Assembly: GCF_003073045.1 (NCBI RefSeq)
Contig: NC_037590.1
Span: 43,750,296-43,814,295 of the forward strand
Reading direction: 5' to 3'
From: Pomacea canaliculata
Taxonomy: Eukaryota > Mollusca > Gastropoda > Architaenioglossa > Ampullariidae
Length of the DNA: 64,000 bases
In this document: positions 1 to 12,200 of the stretch, in pieces
How the letters are laid out: each line of letters begins with the position of its first letter
How positions within the stretch are numbered: position 1 is the first letter of the stretch
Made by a program: the position numbers and the translations under genes
The notes under the pieces: generated by a model
The model's database searches: none
Seen by the model: the letters and a program-made list of their open reading frames with translations, nothing else
Told to the model about the DNA's origin: nothing

Positions 1-266
1 TTCACAATGTTCTTCGTGAAAAATTGTAGAATTTTCTCGAAACATCGAAAAATTATTTCATAAGTTGAAGATATGAAATAGCAGACTTTTGTACTAGTGG
101 TCACATGTCTATGGACATTAATAAGATCTTGATAATTATTTTTGAAATGTTACATTTGATGCTGTACTGTAAATAATTAATGCTAATTAAGAAAGATGCT
201 GAATATGGGATTAGAAATTCCTTTATAATGTAGTCATTAAAGTCGGTAAGGTGTGTTTTGTGACAG

Positions 267-3200
267 TTTGTTACGGGTACACGTGGCTGAGTGGAGCACC
301 CTCCAACGGCTCTACCTACTATTCGTGTGTGGGCGACTCAGTCACCTTTCCCTGGGCCATCATCCCCTCTGCTTCTGAAAGAGCTGAGCTGGAGTGGTCT
401 TTTAAAGACAATGGTAAGACCTGACTTTGTGAAGGTAAGTCTGTATATGGAGTGAAAATGTTAAGTCGACGTTCATTGGGTCACAACTGGCTGACCATGC
501 ACGTGCGCTATGCTACGTCTGACTGTCCGCGTGCGCTCGTGTATGTGAGTGTAGGATAAAGTGTGTGTGGTTTACTGTGTAAATGGGACATAATGTGGAA
601 GACGATGTTTAACCCACATCCTTCGTATTGACCATCGTTAATACAAGAGATAATCTACGTAAGATACATCTACATCCTAGTTAGCAAAGCATATTTTACC
701 TGTCCTACACAGTCTTCTGCTTCTCTGGTAGATAAAACAAGAAATTGTTTCTGGGTTATATGTCAATTTTGGTTTTTTTTTTTTTTTTTTTTTTGTAATT
801 TTCTGAAGTAGTTTTATACAGTACACGAAGGTTGTGTACACATGCATGTCTATATATATATATGTTGTACATGTTTTGATTTGCTTTGTATGTTTACGAA
901 GATGGCAGTTCAGAAGTTATTGCAACATACCTCAACAATGAGTTTCTCGTGCCCCACTCTTCACGGAGAACTTTGAAATTCGTTGGAAATGTTGGCCTTA
1001 TGATCAGCAACTTAAAGCACGAAGATTTCGGCGAATACTCAGTTCGCCTTATCATTAACGGCGTTATTATTGAGACGAGATACGCTTACCTGAGACAACC
1101 AGGTAATAAAATAACCATGTAGATAATACATGTAAAATATAAAGTACCTTTTATATGCTGAAGTATTTCTTGTAAATGTTCTTTCTTACACTTTATTGAT
1201 CAAGCGGCATGCACGATGCATATTTTTAATATTTGTTTTATTTAACAAAGCTTCACAACATCCTTTTAGGATAGCAAGCAGACTGCAAACACTACACAGA
1301 AGTCGGTGAGTTCAAATGTGTTTCAATCAGTTTACATCCAATTCTGTAAGTTTGTGTTGATTGTTCCCATGGTTCTAGATCCTCCGAGGACGGACGACGA
1401 CCGGCTGCTGGCGCGGGTGTTGCCCAACGCCATCTTCAGCGCCGGCGAGTGGCAGGTGCAGCTCGCGTGCGGTTCGTTTTCCTCCTGGGGCTCCTCATCT
1501 TTTTCTGTGAAATGGAAGGTGGGCTACTTTGTACATTAGTTCATGTTGGTGTAATCAAATATTTTGTATTCCTATAAATGTCACCACTATCAGTTGGCAA
1601 ATTCGTGTAAACCCTCTAACGTCCGTGAACTTTTTAGAGCGTTGACCACAAGTGGTTCATACAGACCACAAAACTATTCTGCCTTTCGCTTCATGATGAA
1701 AATGCACGCACTGTGGATAATACAATACCTTTTTTAATTAAAACACAAAAATCAGGGTAATTAACAGGTACAACAAATTACAATCACAAACATAGTAATG
1801 TTACAAAAAAGATACGAAGAGTTTGTATCGCAAGAATTGGTCATAATTTTCTTCTAAAGTCTGAGGCTGCAACATATGAGAACATATTATTTTTGTTTAG
1901 GCCTACATTCTGCTATAGCCACAAAATTAAAGATTATCTAGGCTGAAAATGTGATTACTGCCGAGCACAGAAGTCACATACAAACTTTGCATGAACTCCA
2001 CATGAAAATCTCCCGCAACAACAATGTCTCTAACTTTCTCGTCGTTCGGTCTCGGGCAAAGCAAGCATCTCTGTCTTCTGAGAGAAGAAGTACCGTTTGG
2101 TCAGACACATACAGGATGGGCGAGGGGAAACATTTGGATGATGGTATAAATAAAATTCATCCATAAGCATGTGGCATTTACACCTGGGGTCCATAAAGAT
2201 CCCACGGGTGGTTAACAATTGAATTTCAAAGAGCGCTAAAATTTGTGTATATATTTGAAAATTATTTCATCCACGATCAGTTCACCACTAAAAGTGTAAA
2301 ACTAAGAAATTTCTAAATTGAAATAAATGGTTTGCATTTTATAAATAGCGAAACTTCCGTTGGGGTTTGTATGGTGAAGAGAAAGAAACTTTTCAGTTAT
2401 GACAATGACCAACTTTAGTAATCCCAATGAGCAATTTAAACATGGGAAAAGTGCTGGGTTATATATGCATAAAGTTCTAGTTACAAAGTAATGAGCAAGC
2501 GGCACAATCTAAAACAATCAAACAAAACAACCACATATCTATAATATTCATACGCACACCACCTCTCTACACACACACTAAAGACGACGGATACCCGTTA
2601 GCACATCTCCTAGTTGTGACACTTGAGTACAAAGCACGTGGATGTCAAATAAACCTCGCACACAGATGACTGGCATTAGTAAAGATAACAGTAATCATCG
2701 TTGACAGAGTATATCATGTATCACTGGTAGCAAAACCACATGCCGTGGGGACTCACGTGTATATATATATCACAATCTAAACAACATAAAAAGAGTAAGA
2801 AACTCATCCAAAGATATGAAAATTAGAATATTAAAGGAAAGCAGTTTCCCCTAAAAGCAAAAAATATTGCAGGCATTGTGGAATAGTCATAAGGAAATGA
2901 CAATAATTGGATGTCACTGTCTTAATGGAGTGATAGAGAAGTTTGTTAGACTGTCAGTCTGCCAACTCAATGTCTTGTGTGAAGAAGAGGACTTGGAGAT
3001 GACTTCTCTCAGGGCTTCTGCTTACGCAAACAATTGCGTACAGTACGCATTAACTCATTAAAAGTTCGGAAGACCCCTTCAATTTTCGTCAATGGGGTCC
3101 CATGGACCCCTTCAAATTTGGGCGAAGAACAGATACAAAATTGGGTAAGTGTAGTGTCTGACATCGTAGCCCAGTCTATTGTTGTCGTCTGCTACAAGGT

Positions 3201-6200
3201 GAGAGTTACTTCCCTTGAACTGAGTTTTTCCCCTTACCGGGAAGAGTTCCAAGATGTCGGTGACAGCGTGGTTGAAATCATCGTCTCAGAAACGGAAAGA
3301 AAGTGAGCACCCCAAGTACAGTGAGCATAAGCTCATCACAGATGCTTGCACAGACTTCACGGCACAGAAATCTCTCCGTTTCTGACTAGACATTACAGTG
3401 CTTTGTGTGCCTGAAAGGCAGTTGAACAAAGTAGTTGACTTGTTGATTTTTTTTTTTTCACATTGTGAAGGGACCCCTTAGAGATAGTCTGGGACCCCTT
3501 AGAAATCTGAAGAAGGGGTCCCTGGGACCCCAAAGAATTTAGCCGTAGCAGAAGCCCTGATTCTATTGTACACACTTAACAGTTTATCGTAAACCTTGGG
3601 TCGCGTGACAAACTCTAATCGTTCTTGTAGCACTGTAACAATTGTTTTACAGACACCTTTAGGTCAGATACTAGACTGACTTTTCATCAGGCCGCGATTC
3701 CATTTTGAAGCTGAACAACCCTTTAGAGGAAGGAAACTACTCCTGCTTCATAGACATCCATGAGCCTGCTGCCAGGTGTGCGCATGTGCCGTCCACCATG
3801 ATGGTCAGTAATGAGATTCACGTAGACAGCTGTTCCGCACAGAGGGCGCTGTTCAGTTCAGCCAAGCGTGAAATCCAGGAAATCACATCCGTCTTCCAAC
3901 AGTTTGTAAATCTAGAATCTGGTACGAGGCATTCAAGTACTTGGTTAGTTTCCACAGTGTCACTGTATTCTTGCAGTTTACCAAGTTTACATAACGAGTT
4001 TTAGTGTGAACAGGGATTTGTTATACAAGGCTAATAATGTTTTCGTCAATATGTGTGCTTGTGTTTGCGTGTATTGATGTAAATGTATGTAAGTAAATGC
4101 AATTGTGTGTGTGAGAGAGAGAGAAACAGAGATTGTGATTAATGTTACAATGAGCTATTATTTAGGTTAAGGTTAAATTTGTTTCGTAGGAAATTAAAAC
4201 AGTTAATCTCATCCTACTACATGTGCACTAACCACAAATACCGAGGAAGGTATTACTATTACTTACTATTGTTGATTATGTCTTGGCTGTGAGTTCTACC
4301 TTGTCTGACCGATGAAACTTTAGACATATGCTCAGAGACATAGAATATCATCACAACTCATTCATTCTACATGCCATCCTCTTAATAAATTCCACTGGCC
4401 GTGATGATGTGTTAGCCAGGTGACCAAACGCAGGAACCAACTGTACCTACTGTTAGTGTTATTAAAAACTGTACTCACTGGTAGTCAGTATGTACATGTA
4501 TGCACTCAGCAGTATATTTCTAGTGCTTGAACAACTGTAAATCTTACCTGCAGTTGTCCTCTGGAATTGGAAAGTTGTATTGTGTTGTGTAGACACTGTG
4601 CGCCTTGTCGGAGGCAGCAGACCGTGGAATGGAAGACTTGAAGTGAAGGTGAACGGCACGTGGGGAGCGGTGTGCAGCAGCAACTACTATTCGTCCATTG
4701 CCCTTGTTGTCTGCAGGAGTCTACGACTCAAGCGGTGAGAGTTTGTATGATATGATATGATGCTCTTATACGACCCCACCACCCTGTACATCTTTTGGAA
4801 AAAATAGACAAAGTCACTCCAGAGTCTTCCATAGTCTGTAGTAATGATCTTCGGTGATGAGTGGAATATGACAAAACAAGGGAGTGATGGAGATTGGGAA
4901 GGATAAAAAAGCCAGAATTTTTAATTATTACTGAGATGCTGCTGACTTAAAAATCTTTTAAAGGTATTCTAACGGCAAAATAAAACTGCTTAAAATCGCG
5001 TAAAGAGTAGGATAAATTTGAATCTCGTCTATTTATATGTGTGTTCATGTGGAAAACGTTGAAGGTTTTTAGTAGAATGTTGTGTTTAATAAAAGAAATT
5101 ACACGGGACTCTTTTTTTGCTTCCACGAAGTCTTGTTCTCCGTCACGTGACCCTATGACGTGTGGTTTCCATAGTGAGGACCATGCCTCGAGAATGTGCT
5201 GCACCCGATTGCCACGAAAAGATGGAAAAGATTTAAAATTTTCTTTTCATCAGTTTCCGAAAGACAGAGCCTGACAAGCCTGACACACAGAGTGCGTCAT
5301 ACGAATAAACAGACGACGTCAAATCTTCGCAATGACCTCAGACACTTCCTGTTGTCAGAGACTGACGTCACAACAAGACTCTGACATCACAATAAGACTC
5401 GTCTGCTTGACCATCTCGGGAAGCTATCGTGGTTACTCGTCGGAAGGACACAAGGGTTGATTTCACTGGAGTTTTTCAAATTTTATAAATATCGGCGACC
5501 GAAATAGTGCTAATAAGTGGTAATTAAGGGAGAAACGAATCATTTATTTCTCCTGTATTGCTCTCGTGCTCTGTCATTGTAACTAAATATATTTTTGAAA
5601 CGTTTGACCGTCGCCACAGCCTTATCACAAGCCTTGAGTATCCCTTTAAGGAGGACTTGCTGATAAAAACACACTAATTATTTCGAGAAAATATACATAG
5701 AAGAGTTTAAACAAATTTTACCCAAACATTTAGCATTAAAATATTGAGCATATATAGCAGCTCATTCTTTGAATCATTATGGTTGATGTCTAGATTCCTA
5801 TCACACTAGCACTGGTTTTTAATCATGTGGGTTGACTTCTAGATTAAGAGGCACTGCTTCTTTTGTTTGTTTGGTTTTTTTTTTGTTTTTTTTTATTTTT
5901 TTTTTTTTTTTTGGCATTTAGAAATGGTTTTAGCAGAAAATATTGAAGGTATTGTGGTAACAAATTTAAATCTCGTCTCCAATTTAGTGCAAAATGGACA
6001 GTTTCTGGACTTAATGACATATCTTTGTTAACATTCGTAAGACTAATGTAATTAAAATATTGTAGTTTGCTTTACAAGAATTCAGTTTCGATACGTTTGA
6101 AATCTGCGAACAACAAACACCTGGCTCTGAGGTGTCTGTCAGGGTTAAATCTCTCTTTATATTTATTCAGTTGTTTGAGATGTTGAACTAGCGATAATGT

Positions 6201-6598
6201 GTGTATGTGGATAGACAAGTGTTTGCATGTGTGTACTGCTCTAGTTATTTTAACGTGCATGACTGCGCGCGCGTGTGTGTGTGTGCTTGTGTGTGTGCGT
6301 ACGCGCGTGTGTGTGTGTGCGTGCGAGAGAGAGAGAGAGAACGGTTTTGTGTAAGTGCCAGAGGTTTACTTCCTTTTCACTGTTATCTTTCTTATCTGAC
6401 AGAGATGCAAGTTATTCGCCGCAAGTAAATGTCGGCGCAAACTACGGCACGAGCACGTTACCGGCTCACATCGGATACATTACCTGTACCGGCGATGAAG
6501 ACAGCATCTTTAACTGCTCCATCAACTACAACGGTCAATCCTGTAATCGCTACTACGATATCGCAGTGGACTGCTTGCCAAGATTCACACTGAATTAA
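267..6598 (+). CDS. Gene A: secreted Ig-Ig-SRCR protein, 5'-partial (exons 2-7)
   Basis: Exons 267-413, 902-1102, 1379-1518, 3675-3921, 4593-4734, 6403-6598 join into one open frame of about 356 residues ending at TAA 6596-6598; a polyadenylation signal AATAAA lies at 6804-6809. The signal-peptide exon of the paralogues is missing and must lie before base 1. Ig1 (exons 2-3) shows VGDSVTFPW, an E-strand GLMISNL and an F-strand EDFGEYSV but no F-strand Cys. Ig2 (exons 4-5) has the Cys pair (QLACG, NYSCF) and a Trp between them. The SRCR domain (exons 6-7) keeps six Cys, the group A number, and like group A is split over two exons. Odd points: the usual acidic VCDD is [11 protein letters not shown] is replaced by LPAHIGY, and exon 5 seems to need a shifted 3' splice site (3674 rather than 3652) to stay open. 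Role as a secreted recognition protein is inferred. Confidence 0.85.
3010..3559. mobile_element. hAT-like non-autonomous DNA transposon (MITE) in gene A intron 4
   Basis: The ends are inverted: the left end begins CAGGGCTTCTGCTTACGC and the reverse complement of the right end begins CAGGGCTTCTGCTACGGC. CAGGG termini suit hAT elements. The flanks give only an imperfect duplication (TTCTCT left, TTCTAT right). Inside is a 43-codon plus-strand reading frame from 3254 to 3385, starting MSVTAWLKSSSQKRK, which resembles the lysine-rich start of hAT transposases; this would be a deletion derivative keeping the 5' end of the gene. GGGGTCCC/GGGACCCC palindromes repeat near both ends. Confidence 0.55.
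4962..5645 (+). mobile_element. TTAA-flanked DNA transposon remnant with THAP-like start (Kolobok-like), in gene A intron 6
   Basis: TTAA sits at 4958-4961 and 5646-5649. The left end reads AGGTATTCTAA and the reverse complement of the right end AGGGATACTCAA, imperfect inverted repeats. An ATG at 5183 opens MPRECAAPDCHEKM, the N-terminal Cys pair of a THAP zinc finger, and a second frame just downstream gives FSFHQFPKDRA, the THAP HxFP motif. So a THAP domain is present but frameshifted after about 15 residues. THAP plus TTAA duplication points to Kolobok; piggyBac also uses TTAA but has no THAP. The remainder of the 0.68 kb shows no transposase core, so it is a decayed or deleted copy. Confidence 0.55.
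6240..6340. repeat. TG-rich then AG-rich low-complexity tract before gene A exon 7
   Basis: Alternating GT/GC runs, then GAGAGAGAGAGAG, lie about 60 bases upstream of the last exon of gene A. The VCVCV-type frames through it are repeat translation, not protein. Confidence 0.8.
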
Positions 6599-8610
6599 AA
6601 ACAAGTAGACCTTACAAAGTTGCGGTAATGAAGTAACAATGTCTCATTATCTGACATGTTCACTGTCTTAGCATAAACTTACTTTTATTTACAGTGATTC
6701 AACTTTGAAAAGACACACGATGAATTGTTTATGCACATTCTTATCTTTTTCTTTATTTGCTTTGATTCTTTCACGATCTACCTTGATTAGTCGGCAAATT
6801 TGTAATAAAGTATTAAATAGTTCTCTAAATCTGCAGACTCGTCTTTACGAAATTTAAAAGAAATGAAGTAAAGGTCCCAGGGAAAAATCTCTTTTGTTCA
6901 TCGACTGTAATGGCCAACAGCAGGCTCAACTCTGGAGCACCATGATAGCATCCAGTCTTGGCAAAAACTTTTACACGTCGCTTCATCACATCAGCTGAAA
7001 CGAGCGATGAAATGCAACGACGATGACATAGATAATCTGACTACCTTCTATCACTTGAAACAACAAAGATTTGTAGTGGTAAAGACGATGGTGCCTCACC
7101 AGTTACGTCATTGACGACAAAGGGATGACACAGACAACGATGTAGGTGCTACAAGAGCTGCTACCGGCCCAGTCTGTAAGGACCAGGAATTCACGTGGAG
7201 TGCTCGTAGGACCTCACTTATCACCTAAAACTGACGATGCTTTAATAGTTAACTCCTGATGGAGTAAAGAAAAGGCATCTAACCTGTCTTCTATTTCCTA
7301 CCAGATCCATTTGACTTAGGACCCATCTTCCAGACAAAGGTACCACCAAACTCAGTATCAATGGTTGTTATACAGATGCTAGCTAATGTTCCGGTGACCA
7401 CAATTAGTCACCCAAGCTCTACGACCTACAGATCTCATCCTCATAAAACTCTTCAAACCTCTGTTGACTAAGTGGGCAACAAAGTCCAGGGTGGTCATTA
7501 CATTCTAGTTTCAGGATTGCAACTGTTACCCACCTGGGTCATAATTAAATTTAGCTCCACGACAGGCATCTTCAAATCATTAAGTCAAGGCGAACTGGAC
7601 AGTACCCCCATCCTCACTCCTTAATCGAGTTTAATTGAAGCCAATCTCGCTATTCTAATTTGCGCCCACTAGGTTCTGTCCTTAGAAATGTCTGTCTTGT
7701 GACAATTATTTCATTTTTAACTTTCAAATGTGTTTGTAAAGACTCGAAGAAAATCTTCTAAGTGTAAAATTAAAGAATTAGGAAAATAAGTACTGTTTAT
7801 TAGTTAAAAATCATTAAGAAAATTATCAGACTTTAGCTTCGTTGCTTGGCTTGGTTTTATTCACTCGACTTTGTAAGAACTAAAGATATGTTGGCATAAG
7901 ATCCATTGTACCAGAGAGAACTAAAATTTACGACAGAAGATTAATTAATGTGACGATAAAGAAGTTCATAGTTCTTCAAACTCTAATGATCTACAGTTTT
8001 ACACTATGCAAGAAAGATGAGCTGTAAATTTTTCTGAAATCTCATCGAGAATCCATAGACAGCCCAGTGTTCCGCTTGATTTGATCACATCTTATCTCAA
8101 AGATACCCGAGTCGGTTCGTCTACCACCTCGCTTCTTCCTCCATCCTGCCGATCGCCCGTCTGAATTATCTGACTAGAATGAAGTGAGTGTGTGTGTGGT
8201 GGGTGTGTGCGTGAGTGTGTGTTCTTTGTCATAAATAACAGAGGGTAGGCGGATTGTAATCTGTCCACACACTGCTCCAGTGAGATCCAAACGATAACTC
8301 TGTGCTGCAGACCACTCTACGTGCTGAGGGAGTTTAGCTCCCTTTAGCTAGTGGACGTTGACCTGAAAGCCCCGGCGATGGCAGCAGTTGAGCCACTCAC
8401 ACTCACCAAAGCTGCACCTAGTCATAGCATCACTTCCTGCGTGCTCGCGCATGTAGATGTAGATGTACTGGCTGGTGTGCACCTGTGTGCAAAGGCATAA
8501 AAGATAAGCTGGAGTGAGATAAAACTCTCGGGTTAGAGAAGGGATGAGAAAAAGGGAACAAACACACTGTAATGTATGTAGATCGCCTTCACAGAATATA
8601 AATGTAATCT
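6599..8610. other. Intergenic, genes A to B: no gene recognised
   Basis: After the gene A 3' end (AATAAA at 6804-6809) I see about 1.8 kb with no long frame and no recognisable domain, apart from a short TG-rich patch near 8190-8225. Around 8500 an AAAAGATAAGCTGGAG stretch resembles the conserved block upstream of the family-1 genes. Confidence 0.5.
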
Positions 8611-8616
8611 CTTTAG

Positions 8617-8735
8617 AAATAAACAGCTGGAGGATTTCTGACAGGCCTTAGCCTTGAACACAACAAATTACTATTCATAAAACAAACTTTGTTCTCTTCA
8701 CTTTTGTCACATGAGTGTCAGGTATTCCTCCTGCG
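8617..8735 (+). pseudogene. Decayed promoter plus first-exon copy upstream of gene B
   Basis: AAACAGCTGGAGGATTTCTG at 8621-8640 matches the block found 40-70 bases before the start codons of genes B, C and E. About 75 bases further on, TGAGTGTCAG followed by GTATTCCTCC matches the end of the signal-peptide exon and its donor in the paralogues (gene D has ATAACAG then GTATTCCTCC). The ATG position is lost. It reads as a leftover first exon from an extra duplication. Confidence 0.45.
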
Positions 8736-9018
8736 TATTTTCCAACAATGACGATGCTTGTATTGGAATTAGTCTTACTCTAGAGCCATTAAAGATTGCA
8801 GCTAACTAAATAATTCTGATATTTTTATTCTCTAAGTCAATCCTTTAGACAGCTGTTCTCCTTTTCTTCACAGTAGAACTGCCTGAAATGAAGACTTGTA
8901 TCACAGATACCTGCTTTGTCCTCTTTCATAGGAAGAAAGTACATCACGATATCGACTCACAGACCACAGAACAGATGTTTCTCGCTTCCATTTGTGTGAC
9001 AATGAGAGAGAGAGAGAA

Positions 9019-9021
<3 letters not shown>

Positions 9022-9066
<45 letters not shown>
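9022..9066. repeat. (TG)n microsatellite upstream of gene B
   Basis: An uninterrupted TG run follows a GAGA tract, within the presumed promoter region of gene B about 150 bases before its start codon. Gene C has a shorter TG run at the corresponding place (about 15925-15942). Confidence 0.95.
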
Positions 9067-9069
<3 letters not shown>

Positions 9070-9154
9070 GTGTGCGTGTGCGTGTGTGTGTGTGCCTGCG
9101 AAAGTGCGCGAAGATAAGGTCTCGGCATTACAAGATTACTGTAGTAGTCGGAAA

Positions 9155-9223
9155 TCGTCTTTAAAAGGGACAACTGGAAACTGTAGCTGTTAGTAAACAA
9201 TTTACAACACAACAAATTAGAAA
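9155..9223 (+). promoter_or_regulatory. Family-1 conserved upstream block and 5'UTR of gene B
   Basis: TTTAAAAGGGACAACTGGAA here aligns with TTTAAAAGAAACAGCTGGAG before gene C, and both are followed by AAACAATTTACAAC and A-rich sequence just before the ATG. The TTTAAAAG could serve as a weak TATA-like site and CAGCTG is an E-box core; neither role is shown. Confidence 0.45.
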
Positions 9224-12200
9224 ATGGATTTCGCCTTTGAGCTTCTCATGATTGCCATCACTGTATCAGGTAACCTCTTTGTATATACGGAGGTTTGAGA
9301 GATTGTTTACTCATTGATTGTTTTGTTCTTAAGGATTTTCTTGTTTGTTTTACAATGCTTTTGTTGTTTTATGTTTTCCACACTTTTCGGGGTTTATTCA
9401 CTTTAATAATTTAAGTTTTATGTTAAATCTTTAAACATTGTATAGTCATGAGCATATCTAATAAAAGACTTGGTGCCAGTGCCACACTTCATTCTGTCAC
9501 AAATTGTAGATAGAGGGAATACTAATGACAGTATTTTCATTGCATGACAATAAAACTGATCTTTTTAAAACAAAGTTTTTTGCAGTGGACTGCGGATTGT
9601 GGTGACAGAACATTCGACTTTAGCAATCCATTTTTTACGAAGGTGCCTGTGGGTGTGGTCACTTTTATTTGTTTATTCTCTAATTTGAGAAACAAATGAT
9701 TACATCTGCTTCCTACTGCTGATGTAGGCGGTGGAACCTACAATATGTCTATTGTCCGCTGGAAGAATATTTGCTCTTTGTTCTTTGGACATGGTTCTAG
9801 AAGTTATTTGAAATGAAATTTGAACATTCTGTTTCCAATTGCACAGTAAATAATATCTCCAAAATTGAAAAAAATAGAACATTTGAATATCAATTGGAAG
9901 CACAACATCTGTATTTCTACAAGCATACATTCTCTACAAAACTGTATATTGTTTAAATCCCTCAACTGTATATAATGATAATATACTATTTACTGCCTCT
10001 TGTACCTTGTAAAGCGCTTTGTTCTTGCTTATTGTGGGGGGAAATGTGCTAAATAAATTCCTATGATTATTATTATTATTATTTTTATTAATTTTGAGTA
10101 AGATAAGGTCTAGACATACTATTTATAATTTATCAGTATCTTTCTTAAAAGAAACAGCTGTAGAATTTCTGGCAGTCGTCAGACACAGCAAAAAAACGAA
10201 AAAAGGTTCCATTTGCAATTTCTCTTTGCCCTCCTCGTGAGTGTAACAGATATTCCTCCTTGGGCGTGCCTAAACATGTGTTTTTTATTGCTTTATTTTA
10301 TTATTTATTTATTTTTCTTCAATAATTGGAATAGTTATTTCGATAGAGTATTACTTCTATGAGCAGTATTGCCCGATTCAGAACACACAAGGAGTGCATC
10401 AGATGTTAGTTTATTAACTAGTATCAACTGTCATGCTTACATTTGTGCACGTGTGTGTGAATGTGCATGTGTGCATATGTGTGTGTGTGTGTATGTGTGT
10501 GTTAACGCAAACTGACAGACAAGCGGGTTTGCTAAGTCGAATCCTCCAGACTAATCTAGTTACATTATAAAATGTCTGAGGTTGGGGAAATGTGAACTGA
10601 GAGCTCCTCGAGACAGGTTCTTGAGTTTGATAGGTTTTGACTGTCGTGTGTTGCTTTAGACAGCGATTACACCTGATCCATTTCATGCAAATGTAATGCA
10701 GCAAACGATAGTTGATAAGATAGATGGCTTTGCTGTAAAAGTTTCTTTTGTTTATTTGTTTTTAAGCAAGTCAAGCCTTCAACTGGACGAGCTCTTCACC
10801 CGACAACTACGCTGTTTACTACGCATGCGTGGGGGACAGCATCACATTCCCCTGGTCTTACTACACGGACTATGATGAGACTGTCAGCTACATCGAATGG
10901 TACTTTAGGGACACTTTAGGTAAGACTTTACCACCAAGAGGTAGTCACGTTCCTGTTGCAAACCACAGCACGAGAACAGAATGGTCTGAGAGTTGTGTCC
11001 CTTTGTCTAACAGGCTGAGGTGACCGGCTCTCCTTGATTTTGTTTGTTTTGTGGTCGTGCTTCGATTTGGATTAAAGTATTGGCTCTATATGTTTACATG
11101 TGCTTCTGTTGCGTTTTCTTCCTCTTTTGGTAAGCAACAGAACTATATATATATGATGTTATTTTAATTACAAGCTGTATGGCTCTATTGGGTGGACTCC
11201 ACGCCGCCATGTTTCACTTGCTTTGGCAGCGACCTTGAGGTACAGCGAGTAAACGGAAGTGATGATCATTCTCTTGTAGTTTTATATGATAACATTTCTT
11301 CATATTCTGAAGATTACTTAATATTCTTCTTAATATTCTCCTGATGTCACTGACATTATTCTCTGGAGTGTTACCATTACATCTACAGTGATCTCCCTTT
11401 ACTGCCGGCACGCAGTGAGTCCTCGCGTTGTTCTTCCTTCTACATCTTTGTTATTATTGTGTGATGTTGTTCTACATTTTTGTATTATTTTGTGATGTTG
11501 TTCTACATTTTTGTATTATTTTGTGATTTTGTTCTACATCGTTATTATTTTGTGATCTTTTCTACATTTTTGTGATTTTGTTCAGCGCAATGAGTCCACC
11601 TTTGGATGAGATATTGCGCTTTATAAATTTTTACTTTATTGTTGTTATTGTCATTGTTGTTATTATTTGTCTTAATTAAACAACGCACATACACATAAAA
11701 TTAATATAAGACTCGTGTTATCAAACCGTTGTTTTTTTTTCTTGCTGTAAGTTTTCTGTCGGTCAGAGTACCTAAACAAAACTTGTATAGTGTTGTGTAA
11801 CACACTGATAACATGTTTCAAATTAAACGGAAATCATATGCAGAGCAAACTAGAGAAATAAAAAGAACCCAGTGAACATCGTAAACAATAAACTAGACAG
11901 AGCAAGGAATAGTTTCAAAGATTTCCCTTGCAATAAGGTTTCTGTTTAGGCAGAATACACTGATATATTTTAAAGGTCTTCAAATTGTGCAGGCGTGTGT
12001 GGGCTCATTATATATATATAAATCATCATGCAATACTTTACAGGGACATATCACGAAGAGGTTATTGCAAGTTATATCCATGGTGAGTTCTTCCTGTCTC
12101 ACTCTGTACGACAACACTTCTCTTTCGCGGACAACGCAGGCCTGACCGTCAGCGGGTTAACATCCCACGACTTCGGGGACTACTGGGTTCGCGTCGTCAT

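Noticed and set aside
886-1122. Independent small gene starting at the Met at 886
   Set aside because: It is exon 3 of gene A with some intron read-through; the aligned paralogues show the acceptor at 901.
1951-2505. Short frames in gene A intron 4
   Set aside because: No domain, no splice support and no paralogous counterpart in the other copies.
8888-9215. Frames on both strands across the TG repeat at 9022-9066
   Set aside because: Translations are runs of VCVC or THTH from the microsatellite with no other protein signal.
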